DNA from: Nonomuraea solani | GTDB taxonomy: Bacteria > Actinomycetota > Actinomycetes > Streptosporangiales > Streptosporangiaceae | Assembly (NCBI RefSeq): GCF_900108335.1 | Contig: NZ_FNVT01000022.1 | Location: 157,900 to 221,899 of the forward strand | Direction: 5' to 3' | Length of the DNA: 64,000 nt | Shown: piece after piece, positions 51,292 through 59,731 of the stretch | How the letters are laid out: each line of letters begins with the position of its first letter | How positions within the stretch are numbered: the first letter of the stretch is position 1 | Notes under the pieces: generated by a model | What the model saw: only the letters and a program-made list of their open reading frames with translations | Told to the model about the DNA's origin: nothing | Databases searched by the model: none | Program-made: the position numbers and the translations under genes

Positions 51292-52143
51292 TCATAGTTC
51301 CTCGGTGGTCCCCTTCGGTCGTCGGCGGCGCGGCGGCGGCGTCACGCCGTCGGCCATGCGGCGGGCGCTGACGAGGAAACCGGTGTGGCCGATCATCCGA
51401 TGATCGGGTCTTACCGCGAGCCCTTCGACATGCCAGTCGCGAACCAGGGTCTCCCACGCATGCGGCTCGGTGAAACACCCGTGATCGCGAATGGCCTCCA
51501 CGGTCTTCGACATCTGCGTGGTCGTGGCCACGTAACAGCAGATCACGCCGCCCGGCGTGAGGGCCTTGGCGGCGGCGTCGACGCACTCCCAGGGGGCCAG
51601 CATGTCGAGGATGACGCGGTCGACGTCGACCTCGTCGATCGAGGTCACGAGGTCGCCGACGACCAGGCGCCAGTTGTCGTCCATCGGGCCGCCGTAGAAC
51701 TTCTCGACGTTCTTGCTCGCCACGTCGGCGAACTCCTGGCGGCGCTCGTAGGAGGTGACGTGGCCCTCGGGGCCGACGGCGCGCAGCAGGAAGCAGGTCA
51801 GCGCGCCGGAGCCGACGCCGGCCTCGATCACGCGGGCGCCGGGGAAGATGTCGGCCATGCCGACGATCATCGAGGCGTCCTTGGGGTAGATCACGGCCGC
51901 GCCGCGCGGCATGGCGAGCGTGTAGTCCTGCAGCAGGTGACGGAAGGCGAGATACGGGGTATTGCCGGAGGAACGCACGACCGAGCCTTCCGGCTGCCCG
52001 ATCAGCTCACTGTGCGGGATGGCGCCCTTGTGGGTGTGGAAGACGCCGTCCTCTTTGAGCGTGATCGTGTGGCGCTTGTTCTTGGGGTCGGTGAGCTGCA
52101 CCTGATCGCCCACCTGGAAAGGCCCATGCCTGCGGAAACCCAT
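51292..52143 (-). CDS. trmI: tRNA (adenine-58-N1)-methyltransferase TrmI
   Basis: 283 residues. N-terminal beta domain, then a SAM-binding Rossmann domain: PKDASMIVGMADIFPGARVIEAGVGSGALT (key G-x-G-x-G, about 95-110), ERRQEFADVASKNVE, and the DRVILDMLAPWE catalytic/binding motif. The C-terminal block HTGFLVSARRMADG fits the TrmI family. It methylates A58 of tRNA in the T-loop. This gene upstream of arc is a common actinomycete order. ATG 52143 taken; longer ORF is unsupported. Confidence 0.94.
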   Translation of the reverse strand: MGFRRHGPFQVGDQVQLTDPKNKRHTITLKEDGVFHTHKGAIPHSELIGQPEGSVVRSSGNTPYLAFRHLLQDYTLAMPRGAAVIYPKDASMIVGMADIFPGARVIEAGVGSGALTCFLLRAVGPEGHVTSYERRQEFADVASKNVEKFYGGPMDDNWRLVVGDLVTSIDEVDVDRVILDMLAPWECVDAAAKALTPGGVICCYVATTTQMSKTVEAIRDHGCFTEPHAWETLVRDWHVEGLAVRPDHRMIGHTGFLVSARRMADGVTPPPRRRRPKGTTEEL

Positions 52144-52198
52144 GGCGGCAAGGTTATAGGGCTTTCGGGCGCGTCCGGACGCGCGATATCTATGGGGG

Positions 52199-53290
52199 AT
52201 GCTCCCGCGCGACATGATCTCCACCGGCGCTCTGATCCTGAGACCTCTGGCCGAGGCGGACGCCGGGGAGCTGGCGCGGATGTGCGACGACCCGGTGAGC
52301 GCGCGGTTCATGCCGCTGCTGCCGCGGCCGTTCCTGCTGGAGCACGCGCTCGACTACGTGCGGGGTGCCGCCGAGCGGTGGGAGAGCGGCGGGGCGACGT
52401 TCGCGATCACCCGCGAGGGGCGGTTCGCCGGTCTGGTCACGGTACGTCCGCCGGACCACTGGGACGTCGCCGAGCTGGGCTACCTGGTGGCGCCGTGGGC
52501 ACGGGGCGGGGGCGTGGCCTCGACGGCGGCGCGGGCGATCACCGACTGGCTGTTCGACCACGGGGTGCGCCGGGTCCAGCTGGAGGCCGAGGTGGAGAAC
52601 GTGGCGAGCCTGCGGGTGGCGTACAAGGCGGGCTTTCACGAGGAGGGGCGCAGGCGGGAGGCCAAGCGGCTGCGTGACGGGCGGTTCGCCGACTTCGTGG
52701 TGTTCGGCCGGCTCAAGGGGGATCTCGCCGGGCCCGTGGAGCCGTACCTGCCGTTCTTCGAGGGCGGGGAGCTGTCCGACGGCGTGGTCCGGCTGGTGCC
52801 GCTGGCTCTGGAGGACGCGGAGCACTTCAACCGGATGCTGGCCGAGCCGAGCGTGGCGGCGTTCTCGATGGCGGAGACCACGACACTGGCCGACGACGAG
52901 CGGCGCTGCCGCTACACCGGCTACTGGTGGGCCTCGGGACAGCGGATCGAGCTGGCGGTCAGGGACGCGGCGTCGGGGGCGTTCGCGGGGCATCTGCAGC
53001 TGAGGCAGGTCGTCCCGGTGGTGGGGCAGGCGATGATCGGCTATTCGCTGGTGCCGGCGTTCCGTGGCAAGGGGTACATGTCGCGGGCGGTCGGCCTGCT
53101 GACCGACTGGGCGTTCGCGCACACCGGCCTGCACCGGATCGTGGCGGGGACCGACGTGGCGAACAAGGCGTCGCAGGCGGTGCTGGAACGGGCGGGGTTC
53201 CGGCGGGAGGGCGTGCACCGTGAGCTGTTCCCGAGGCCGGACGGCACACGGGCCGACGAGGTGGTGTGGGCGCGGCTGCGGCCCTCCTAG
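52199..53290 (+). CDS. Tandem GNAT acetyltransferase (RimJ/RimL-like)
   Basis: 363 residues with two GNAT domains. First: LILRPLAEADAGELARM, VAELGYLVAPWARGGGVASTA (about 90-115). Second: VRLVPLALEDAEHFNRM, IGYSLVPAFRGKGYMSRAVGLLTDWAF (acetyl-CoA Q/R-x-x-G-x-G/A loop FRGKGY). Each domain is RimJ/RimL-type, which acetylates N-termini or small molecules. ATG 52199 is the first usable start; a second ATG is five codons in. Followed by a short 14-bp tandem repeat and hairpin. Confidence 0.85.
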   Translation: MLPRDMISTGALILRPLAEADAGELARMCDDPVSARFMPLLPRPFLLEHALDYVRGAAERWESGGATFAITREGRFAGLVTVRPPDHWDVAELGYLVAPWARGGGVASTAARAITDWLFDHGVRRVQLEAEVENVASLRVAYKAGFHEEGRRREAKRLRDGRFADFVVFGRLKGDLAGPVEPYLPFFEGGELSDGVVRLVPLALEDAEHFNRMLAEPSVAAFSMAETTTLADDERRCRYTGYWWASGQRIELAVRDAASGAFAGHLQLRQVVPVVGQAMIGYSLVPAFRGKGYMSRAVGLLTDWAFAHTGLHRIVAGTDVANKASQAVLERAGFRREGVHRELFPRPDGTRADEVVWARLRPS

Positions 53291-53330
53291 CACGGCCCTC
53301 CCAGCACGCCCCTCCCAGCACGGCCCTCCC
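53289..53330. repeat. Three 14-bp tandem units after the GNAT gene
   Basis: AGCACGGCCCTCCC occurs three times in tandem (one unit has a G-to-C change), and a partial copy begins in the final codons upstream. The last copy takes part in a hairpin at 53318-53344. Likely slippage product. Confidence 0.85.
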
Positions 53331-53344
53331 AGCCCTGGCCGTGC
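53318..53344 (+). terminator. Hairpin after the GNAT gene
   Basis: GCACGGCC and GGCCGTGC (8-bp arms, 11-base loop) 28 bases past the stop. No T-run. A weak or factor-assisted terminator is possible. Confidence 0.4.
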
Positions 53345-53590
53345 CGCCCGCTCCTAGCCGTCCCGGTGACGGATGTACGGCAGAGCGGACACGAAGGTAC
53401 GGCGGCACGGGCACGGCACGAGCGCGGGGACCTGCGACGGCCGTGCTCCCGGCGCCAAGACCCACAATTCCGATTTCCTGTTGAGGGCTAGTCAAGGGCG
53501 GCGTCGGGGGCGATAGTCAGGGCACCCGCACTTGAGTGTCGCGCGATCGGGCCGCGCGATCTCGCCCCTCCGCCTTGAGGGATCACCGCG

Positions 53591-54088
53591 ATGCCTTACA
53601 ACCGTGTCGATACCGCCATGCGTGAACTCATCACCTCGTTCTCCTGCCTTCAGGCGGTGGAGCTGGCCGAGCGGCTCGCGCATACCGCGGCCGCCGTCGC
53701 CGGCACCGCCTACGCGGGGTTCGTGCGGGTGGATCCGCTCCGCCAGGAGGCGTGCTCCGTCCATGTGCACGCGCCGCCCGGGGATCCCCTGCGGGTGCGG
53801 CCGTGGCTGGCCGAGTCGGGGGTGCTGAAGGAACTGGCGGCGAGTTCGGTGACGGTACGGCTGGCGCGCGACGTCACGGTGGGCGAGCCGGGTTTCCTGG
53901 CCACTCCCGTGCCGATGGCGGCGCGGGACCACACGTTCGTGTGGGTGGCGGGGCGGGGGTTCGGGGAGGGTGACGAGCATCTGCTGAGCCGGTTCGCGAC
54001 GGCGGCGGGGCGGGCGCTGGAGGCGGCGAGCGGGCTGGAGGCGGCGGTGCGCCTGTTACGGGGCGTACGGGCTTTCCGACCGGTCTAG
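53591..54088 (+). CDS. GAF-like domain protein
   Basis: 165 residues from ATG. AERLAHTAAAVAGTAYAGFVRVDPL, then HVHAPPGDPLRVRPWLAESG and FLATPVPMAARDHTFVWVAGRGF, ending EGDEHLLSRFATAAGRALEAASG. The beta-strand/helix order is that of a GAF domain, as found in sensor proteins; here it stands alone without an output domain. Ligand unknown. The 298 bases before it hold only the 53289 repeat region and short sequence without other features. Confidence 0.6.
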   Translation: MPYNRVDTAMRELITSFSCLQAVELAERLAHTAAAVAGTAYAGFVRVDPLRQEACSVHVHAPPGDPLRVRPWLAESGVLKELAASSVTVRLARDVTVGEPGFLATPVPMAARDHTFVWVAGRGFGEGDEHLLSRFATAAGRALEAASGLEAAVRLLRGVRAFRPV

Positions 54089-54559
54089 CCTTCCCCGGCT
54101 CTTTCCCTACAGACCGAATCCCCGGGAACAGGACACCCCCTTACCGCATCCCTTTTCCCGAAATATCCCCCACGCTCCCCTATTCTTCCGGCCTCCGCTT
54201 CCCGAAAAACCTTCCCCAATTCCCGAGTAAAGCCACAAATTCCGGATATCTCGCGAGTAGGCGTAATACAACTTTCTCCGCGCCTTCCCCATGCTCCGAA
54301 CCCCCGCCCCTGCCGACCTTCCCGGCCCCCGCTCGCCTCCGCCCCACGCCTCCGAAATCTTGACAACTGATCCGACTCCATGCCCCCGTACCTGTGTCCG
54401 TCTTTCTCCCCTGGCGGGACTTGGGCGCGTAAATAAGTGATCACCTGCGTGCCCGCCGGGCGTTCGTGGGGCAACATCACCCGATATGCCCTCATCTCGT
54501 GCGATATGCGCAGGACCCGGCCGTACGAGGCGGCCCCCGACGGAGTAACGTGACCGTCC
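54089..54559. other. 471-bp gap with strand-asymmetric C/T-rich DNA
   Basis: No gene is supported. On the plus strand it is strongly pyrimidine-rich and less GC-rich than neighbours; the minus strand has G-runs (around 54302-54334) that could form a quadruplex. A palindrome TGATCA/GTGATCAC sits at about 54438-54445. The end of it must contain the promoter of the RmlD-like gene. Confidence 0.7.
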
Positions 54560-55474
54560 GTGAGGGTGCTGATCATCGGTGGGAGCGGCTTTCTGGGCGG
54601 CGAACTCGTACGGGTCTGCGCGGCGGCGGGCCACCAGGTGGCCGCCACCTACCTGACCCACCCCGGCCCCTCCCCCGCCGGGCCCGGAGCACCCGAGGGA
54701 CACCCGGCGGCCGAACCGATCCAGCGTGGGGAACGCCGCCCTGGGGGGAATCCGCACGGTTCCGAGGTGACGTGGCTGCCTTTGGACGTGCGGTCGCGCG
54801 ACGACGTGACCGCCCTGCTCGGCTCGCATCGGCCGGACGTGACGATCAACACCGCGTACCGTCAGAACGATTGGGCGATCACGGCGGACGGCGGCGCGCA
54901 CGTGGCCGTGGCCGTCGCCGGGGCGGGCGGGCGTCTGGTGCACGTCTCCAGCGACGCCGTCTTCTCGGGCGCGGACGTCCGCTACGACGAGACGTGCCCG
55001 CCCGACCCCATCAGCCCGTACGGGGCGGCCAAGGCGGCGGCGGAGACGGCCGTACGGGCCGTCCTGCCGGGGGCCGCGATCGTCAGAACGTCCCTGATCG
55101 TCGGGCACGGCAGATCGGGCCACGAGGCCATGGTGCGGTCACTGGCGACGGGACGCGGTGCGGGGGTGCTGTTCACGGACGACGTACGCTGTCCCGTGCA
55201 CGTCGACGACCTGGCGGAGGCGCTGCTGGAGATCGCGATCGGCGAACACCCGGGGGTTCACCACGTGGCGGGGGCCGACGCCGTGAGCCGCCACGAGCTT
55301 GGCGTCCTCATCGCCCGCCGGGACGGCCTCGACGAAGCCCGCCTCCCCACCGGCCGCCGCGCCGACCTCGGCGTCCCTGGCCCGCTCGACGTCCGCCTGG
55401 ACTGCACGGCCACACGGCGACGCCTCAGGACCAGACTGCGCGGCGCCCGAGAGTTCCTGACCCGCCCGGGCTGA
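54560..55474 (+). CDS. RmlD-like NAD(P)-dependent sugar reductase
   Basis: 304 residues from GTG. Extended SDR: VLIIGGSGFLGGELVRV (dinucleotide GxxGxxG), VTINTAYRQ, SSDAVFSGADVRYDE, catalytic Tyr/Lys in PYGAAKAAAE (about 155), RTSLIVGHG and VDDLAEALLEI. Closest in pattern to dTDP-4-dehydrorhamnose reductase. An unusual Gly/Pro-rich insertion lies at about 30-60. No rml partner is adjacent, so the natural substrate is uncertain. Its end faces the FHA gene end. Confidence 0.82.
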   Translation: MRVLIIGGSGFLGGELVRVCAAAGHQVAATYLTHPGPSPAGPGAPEGHPAAEPIQRGERRPGGNPHGSEVTWLPLDVRSRDDVTALLGSHRPDVTINTAYRQNDWAITADGGAHVAVAVAGAGGRLVHVSSDAVFSGADVRYDETCPPDPISPYGAAKAAAETAVRAVLPGAAIVRTSLIVGHGRSGHEAMVRSLATGRGAGVLFTDDVRCPVHVDDLAEALLEIAIGEHPGVHHVAGADAVSRHELGVLIARRDGLDEARLPTGRRADLGVPGPLDVRLDCTATRRRLRTRLRGAREFLTRPG

Positions 55475-55550
55475 CCGGCCAGAGCGACCGAGCAGGGGCG
55501 GATGGTATTCGCGGTTCGGTGCGAGGGCGCGTCCACGCCTGAAAAGGCCG

Positions 55551-55582
55551 ACGCCCGCGTCCCCATCCCGGGACGCGGGCGT
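55551..55582. terminator. Bidirectional hairpin between the RmlD-like and FHA genes
   Basis: 13-bp perfect arms (ACGCCCGCGTCCC) with a 6-base loop CATCCC. On the minus side CCTTTTC follows. It lies between convergent genes and would stop both. Confidence 0.7.
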
Positions 55583-55594
55583 TCGTGCCGGGGG

Positions 55595-57151
55595 CTAGCC
55601 CCGGTGGGCCTCGAAGCGGAGGGTGCGGGAGACGCCGACGCGGACCGTGGTGCCCGGGGCGATCGTCACCGGCTCGTTCGGTGGGATGTCGTAGAAGTTG
55701 GGGTCGCCGGGCGGCTGGATCTGGGTGCCGTTGACCGAGCCCAGGTCGACCAGGTTGACGTCCCAGCCGTCCAGGGCCACCCGCAGGTGGCGGCGGGAGA
55801 CCGAGCCGTCGGGACTGGTGACCTTGGCGGGCCTGGCGGTGCCGCCGGCCACCTCCGGGGCACGCTCCGGGTCGCGGCCCAGCAGGTAGTCGCTCTCCAG
55901 GGGCAGCGCCGTCCCGTCGTCCAGGACGAGGACGCCCAGTGACGGGCGCGGGCCCTTGTAGGGGACGAGGGTGCGCTGGACCAGGGCGATGCCGCAGACC
56001 GCGCAGTAGGGCACCCGGGGGTCGTTGAAGTGGTCGTTCTTGCAGTCGACGCCGTAGACGAGCGGGCGGTCGCCGTGGTCGGCCTGCTGGTCCTGCTGCT
56101 GCTGAGGCTGCGGCGGGGGCTGGGGCGGGCCGGGGTGGTCGTAATGGTCGGGCGGGCCGAGCAGCGGGGGCGCGGGCTGGTCGTAGTGGTCGGGCGGGCC
56201 CATGTGCTGCTGCAGTTGCTGGTCGGCGCCGTTGGCCGAGGGCGGCGGCTCGTCGTAGGACGGGAACTGCTGCTGCTCCGGCAGGGGTGGCGGCTGGTCC
56301 TGCGGCGGCAGGTAGGGGGGCTGCTCCTGGAGGTAGGAGGGCTCCTGCAGGTAGGGGGGCTGGTCAGAAGGCGTGTGGTAGGGCGGCTGGTCCGACGGGG
56401 TGTGGTAGGACGGCTGCTCCACCGGCTGCGGGCCTGAGGGCGGGCCGGGGGTGATCGGCGGCTGGTCGGCCAGCGGGTAGGGCGGGCGCTCCACGGGCTG
56501 CGGCGCCGACGGGCGCTCCACGGGCGGGCGCTCCACCGGCGCGGGCGGCTGGATCAGGTCGGCCTCGATGTGGAAGGCCGTGGCGGGCATCTCGCTGGTC
56601 AGCGGCCTCGACGGCGCCGGCGCCGAGGCGGGCTGGTCGCCGGGCAGTGGCCTGGACGGCGCCGGGGCGGCGGAGGGCTGGTCGGAGAAGTCGCCGATGA
56701 GGCCGCCGCCGTGCACCACGCCGCCTTCGAAGCGGACCGCGGGGTGGGGGCTGCCGGCGCCGGGCAGGCTCAGCTCGACGCGCTCGACGGGGCCGGTGAC
56801 GAGGCGGTCGGCCCAGGTGAGCGAGTCGCTGCCGGCCAGCCGCGTCTCGCCGCCCTGGCTGCCGATGGTGGCCGCGGCCGAGCCGCTGACCAGGACGGCG
56901 ACGCCGCCGCCGACGGGGCCCGCGACCGCGCACGTGGCCGGGTCGCCCGCCATGTTGGCCGCCAGCACCTGCGCGGCGCGGCGGGCCAGCGCCCTGCCGT
57001 CGCCGCCGGAGGCGGCCGTGTCGCGCAGCGCGTCGAGCAGGTCGCCGGCGGCGGACTCGTCGGCGGCGCACACGAGCAGCAGCCCGCCCATGTAGGCGAC
57101 CAGCCCGTTTCCAGGAAGCGGACGCACCACTCCGAAGCCTTGGGCGGTCAT
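55595..57151 (-). CDS. FHA-domain protein with repetitive Pro/Gln-rich middle
   Basis: 518 residues. N-terminal domain (about 1-150) of unknown type with a VAYMGGLLLVCAADES stretch. Then 200 residues of Pro/Gln/Tyr repeats (PSDQPPYHTPSDQPPYL units, and GPPDHYD twice). A half zinc ribbon VDCKNDHFNDPRVPYCAVCG (about 385) precedes a C-terminal FHA domain: SDYLLGRDPE, VSRRHLRV, VNLVDLGSVNGT. FHA domains bind phosphothreonine, so it would follow a Ser/Thr kinase signal; no kinase is adjacent. N-terminus overlaps a 20-codon leader ORF. Confidence 0.82.
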   Translation of the reverse strand: MTAQGFGVVRPLPGNGLVAYMGGLLLVCAADESAAGDLLDALRDTAASGGDGRALARRAAQVLAANMAGDPATCAVAGPVGGGVAVLVSGSAAATIGSQGGETRLAGSDSLTWADRLVTGPVERVELSLPGAGSPHPAVRFEGGVVHGGGLIGDFSDQPSAAPAPSRPLPGDQPASAPAPSRPLTSEMPATAFHIEADLIQPPAPVERPPVERPSAPQPVERPPYPLADQPPITPGPPSGPQPVEQPSYHTPSDQPPYHTPSDQPPYLQEPSYLQEQPPYLPPQDQPPPLPEQQQFPSYDEPPPSANGADQQLQQHMGPPDHYDQPAPPLLGPPDHYDHPGPPQPPPQPQQQQDQQADHGDRPLVYGVDCKNDHFNDPRVPYCAVCGIALVQRTLVPYKGPRPSLGVLVLDDGTALPLESDYLLGRDPERAPEVAGGTARPAKVTSPDGSVSRRHLRVALDGWDVNLVDLGSVNGTQIQPPGDPNFYDIPPNEPVTIAPGTTVRVGVSRTLRFEAHRG

Positions 57152-57210
57152 GCGTCCTCCCTCATGACGACCGTGCTGCGCTCATCGGTGCCCTCGCTGC
57201 GCTCGGTCAC
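57148..57210 (-). CDS. Possible 20-residue leader ORF ahead of the FHA gene
   Basis: Starts GTG, preceded by GGGGAGGAG six bases away, and reads V-T-E-R-S-E-G-T-D-E-R-S-T-V-V-M-R-E-D-A then TGA. Its TGA overlaps the FHA ATG (ATGA), so it could couple translation to the FHA gene. No known function; GTGACCGAGCGCAGCGAGG-type strings recur in actinomycetes, so chance is possible. Confidence 0.35.
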   Translation of the reverse strand: MTERSEGTDERSTVVMREDA

Positions 57211-57494
57211 TCAACTCTCCTCCCCGGAAGCCGGCGTTATTACGGCACCCGCACTGCCGTGCTGGCCACCAGCCATACGCATACCCAGACGAAGTGGCCG
57301 CGCCGCGGCCGTCTCGTCTCGATTCGGTGAACCGGTGGACCGCAACAAAACCCCTTAACCCGTGCAAGTTTGGCCAAACAGCACACTATCGGCCAGTCGT
57401 CGCATCGCAGAAATCGCCGGGATCAAGCCCGGCCCACCCGAAACTGCTGGACACGACCCTATCCGGGGGCCGCGGCTTAAACGAGTGGGACAAA
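57211..57494. other. Gap with palindromes between FHA and site-2 protease genes
   Basis: No gene. GTTTGGCCAAAC (57368-57379) is a perfect 12-bp palindrome upstream of the FHA gene on the minus strand, an operator candidate. GCCGGG-ATCAAG-CCCGGC (57416-57433) is a weak hairpin that may end the M50 gene. Region is GC-rich but with an AT-rich stretch around 57345-57400. Confidence 0.6.
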
Positions 57495-58631
57495 TCAGAC
57501 GCCACTGAAAACCCTGTTCACATCGGCCGTGGCGAGCACCCCGTAGATCTCGCCGTTGTCCTCGACGAGCAGGTATTCGCTGCCCGGAGCCGCCCGCATC
57601 GCGTCGATGAGCGGCTCGCCCGTCAGGCCGGCCGCCAGGACCATGGTGGGTTCGAGGGTCTTGGCGAGAGAGGCGACGTTCACCCAGGGGCGGCGGTGCT
57701 CCGGGGTGGCCTGGACGGCGGACTCGTTGACGATCGCGACCGGCTTGCCCTCGTGGTCGACCACCACCATGGCGCCCGCCCGGCCCTCGCCGGCCTGACG
57801 CAGCGCCTCGGCCAGCGGCGTCTCGGCGCTCACCGGGATGGCCCTGCGGGCCAGGGCGCGCGCGTTCACCTGGGGGATCTTCGCCCGGATCTTGGCCACG
57901 CGCAGCGACTGGGTGGCGCCCATCCAGATGAACGAGGCCAGCACCAGCGGCCACACCAGGTCGGTGAACATGAACTCCTGCCCGCCGGCCAGCGCGGTGG
58001 CCAGCGGGAACACCACGAGCAGCACCGCCAGCACCCGCCCGCCCCAGGCGGCCACGATGGTGCCGGAGCCGGGGTTCCTGGTCACCTTCCACACGCCGGC
58101 GCGCAGCATCCTGCCGCCGTCGAGCGGCAGCCCCGGCAGCAGGTTGAAGACGCCGACGATGAGGTTGGACACCCACAGCTGCCAGATGAGCACTTCGGGG
58201 ATGCCGCCGTCGTTGATCACGTACGTGTTGAGCGCCAGGCCGAGCCCGGCCAGCCCGAGGGAGAGCGCCGGCCCCGCGGCCGCGACCATGAACTCCTTGC
58301 CCGGCGTGGGCGGCTCCTTCTCGATCTCGGAGACGCCGCCGAGCAGGTAGAGGGTGATCCTGCGCACCGGCAGGCCGTACCACTTGGCCAGGACGCTGTG
58401 GGCCAGCTCGTGCAGCAGCACCGAGACGTAGAGCAGCACCGCGAAGACGAACGCGACCGCGTACGCCACTGTGCTGTCGAGCTCGGGCAGCATCTGCCGC
58501 ACCCGTGGCCCGAACATCAGCGTGATGAACGCGGCCACGATGAACCAGGTCCACGAGACGTAAACTGGAATGCCGAACGGCTTCCCCATCCGAAGACCGG
58601 AGAACTCCTGCCGCGGGCTCTGCTCGCTCAC
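57495..58631 (-). CDS. Site-2-type intramembrane protease with CBS pair (M50)
   Basis: 378 residues from a GTG with AAGGAG upstream; the in-frame extension to 58808 lacks a signal. Six or so membrane segments. Zn site HELAH (74-78) in VSVLLHELAHSVLAKW and the third ligand in LLPGLPLDGGRMLRAG (about 160). A C-terminal pair of CBS domains (about 255-378; VVVDHEGKPVAIVNE, YLLVEDNGEIYGVLATADV) probably senses adenylate. This is the SpoIVFB-like CBS subgroup; it would cut membrane-bound regulators. No substrate nearby. Confidence 0.92.
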   Translation of the reverse strand: MSEQSPRQEFSGLRMGKPFGIPVYVSWTWFIVAAFITLMFGPRVRQMLPELDSTVAYAVAFVFAVLLYVSVLLHELAHSVLAKWYGLPVRRITLYLLGGVSEIEKEPPTPGKEFMVAAAGPALSLGLAGLGLALNTYVINDGGIPEVLIWQLWVSNLIVGVFNLLPGLPLDGGRMLRAGVWKVTRNPGSGTIVAAWGGRVLAVLLVVFPLATALAGGQEFMFTDLVWPLVLASFIWMGATQSLRVAKIRAKIPQVNARALARRAIPVSAETPLAEALRQAGEGRAGAMVVVDHEGKPVAIVNESAVQATPEHRRPWVNVASLAKTLEPTMVLAAGLTGEPLIDAMRAAPGSEYLLVEDNGEIYGVLATADVNRVFSGV

Positions 58632-58683
58632 CGCACTCCTTGAACGTCCATTACGTGCTGTTGCTGCCTTGATGCTACGCGCC

Positions 58684-58697
58684 GGATCACGTGATCC
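58684..58697. promoter_or_regulatory. 14-bp palindrome in a divergent promoter region
   Basis: GGATCACGTGATCC is a perfect inverted repeat between the divergent M50 and RecB-like genes. Its position suits an operator; the binding protein is unknown. Confidence 0.4.
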
Positions 58698-58746
58698 TCG
58701 TTCCGCGGGAGTTATTCTGTCGGGGTCTTGACCTAGAGTGCGGTGC

Positions 58747-59661
58747 ATGACGTTGACCGAACCGGTGATCATAGGAGCTCTCTCCCCTTCCCGGGCGGGC
58801 GACTTCATGACATGTCCCCTGCTCTACCGCTTCCGGGTGATCGACCAGTTGCCCGAGAAACCGTCGCAGGCGGCGGTGCGCGGCACGGTGGTGCACGCGG
58901 TCCTGGAGCGCCTCTACGACCTGCCCGCCCCGCGGCGCTCGGTGCAGGCGGCGCTGGAGCTGCTGGAGCCGCAGTGGGGGCGGCTGCTGGCCGAGGACCC
59001 GCAATACGGCGAGATGTTCGCCGACGAGGCGGAGCAGGCGGAGTGGCTGACGCAGGCGCGCGGCATGCTGGAGCGCTACTTCACGCTGGAGGACCCGACG
59101 CGGCTGGAGCCGGCCGAGCGCGAGCTCTACGTGGAGGCGGTGCTCGACGGCGGGCTGATGCTGCGCGGCTACGTCGACCGGCTCGACGTGGCGCCGACCG
59201 GCGAGGTCCGGGTGGTCGACTACAAGACGGGCAGCGCGCCGGGGCCCGACTTCGAGGCCAAGGCGCTGTTCCAGATGAAGTTCTACGCGCTGGTGCTGTG
59301 GCGGCTGCGCGGGCAGGTGCCGCGGCTGCTGCAGCTCGTCTATCTGGGCGGCAAGGGCGAAGTGCTGCGCTACGCGCCCGACGAGGCCGACCTGCTGGCC
59401 ACCGAGCGCAAGGTGATGGCGCTCTGGGCGGCGATCGAGCGGTCGCTGGAGACGGGTGAGTGGCGGGCGCGCCGGACGCGGCTGTGCGACTGGTGCGATC
59501 ACCAGGCGCTGTGCCCGGAGTTCGGCGGCACCCCGCCGCCGGTGCCGGATCGGCAGCCGGGCGACACCGTGCGCAGCACCCGGGCCGACGCCCAAGCCGC
59601 CCAGAGCCAGGACGGCGCTCAAGGCCAGGCGGGCCGGCGTTCGGCGACCGATGAGCTCTGA
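58747..59661 (+). CDS. RecB-family PD-(D/E)XK nuclease with 4Fe-4S-type cysteines
   Basis: 304 residues from ATG (GTG 58738 possible). Begins SPSRAGDFMTCPLLYRFRVI with Cys23; nuclease core RGTVVHAVLERLYD, VVDYKTG (about 158-162, catalytic Asp and Lys) and FQMKFYALVL. The C-terminal RLCDWCDHQALCPEF holds three Cys; with Cys23 this is the AddB/Cas4-type cluster layout. The tail is a Gln/Ala-rich low-complexity stretch. Single-domain nuclease of unknown partner; not a Cas4, as no CRISPR is present. Confidence 0.88.
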   Translation: MTLTEPVIIGALSPSRAGDFMTCPLLYRFRVIDQLPEKPSQAAVRGTVVHAVLERLYDLPAPRRSVQAALELLEPQWGRLLAEDPQYGEMFADEAEQAEWLTQARGMLERYFTLEDPTRLEPAERELYVEAVLDGGLMLRGYVDRLDVAPTGEVRVVDYKTGSAPGPDFEAKALFQMKFYALVLWRLRGQVPRLLQLVYLGGKGEVLRYAPDEADLLATERKVMALWAAIERSLETGEWRARRTRLCDWCDHQALCPEFGGTPPPVPDRQPGDTVRSTRADAQAAQSQDGAQGQAGRRSATDEL

Positions 59662-59731
59662 CCAGGCGCAGACCCTCTAATCCTCCCGAGGGAGGAGGTT
59701 GCGGGCTCTCACCTGGTCCTACAGTGAAACG

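Noticed and set aside
58738..59661. RecB-like nuclease as a CRISPR Cas4
   Set aside because: No cas genes or repeat-spacer array were seen anywhere in the window.
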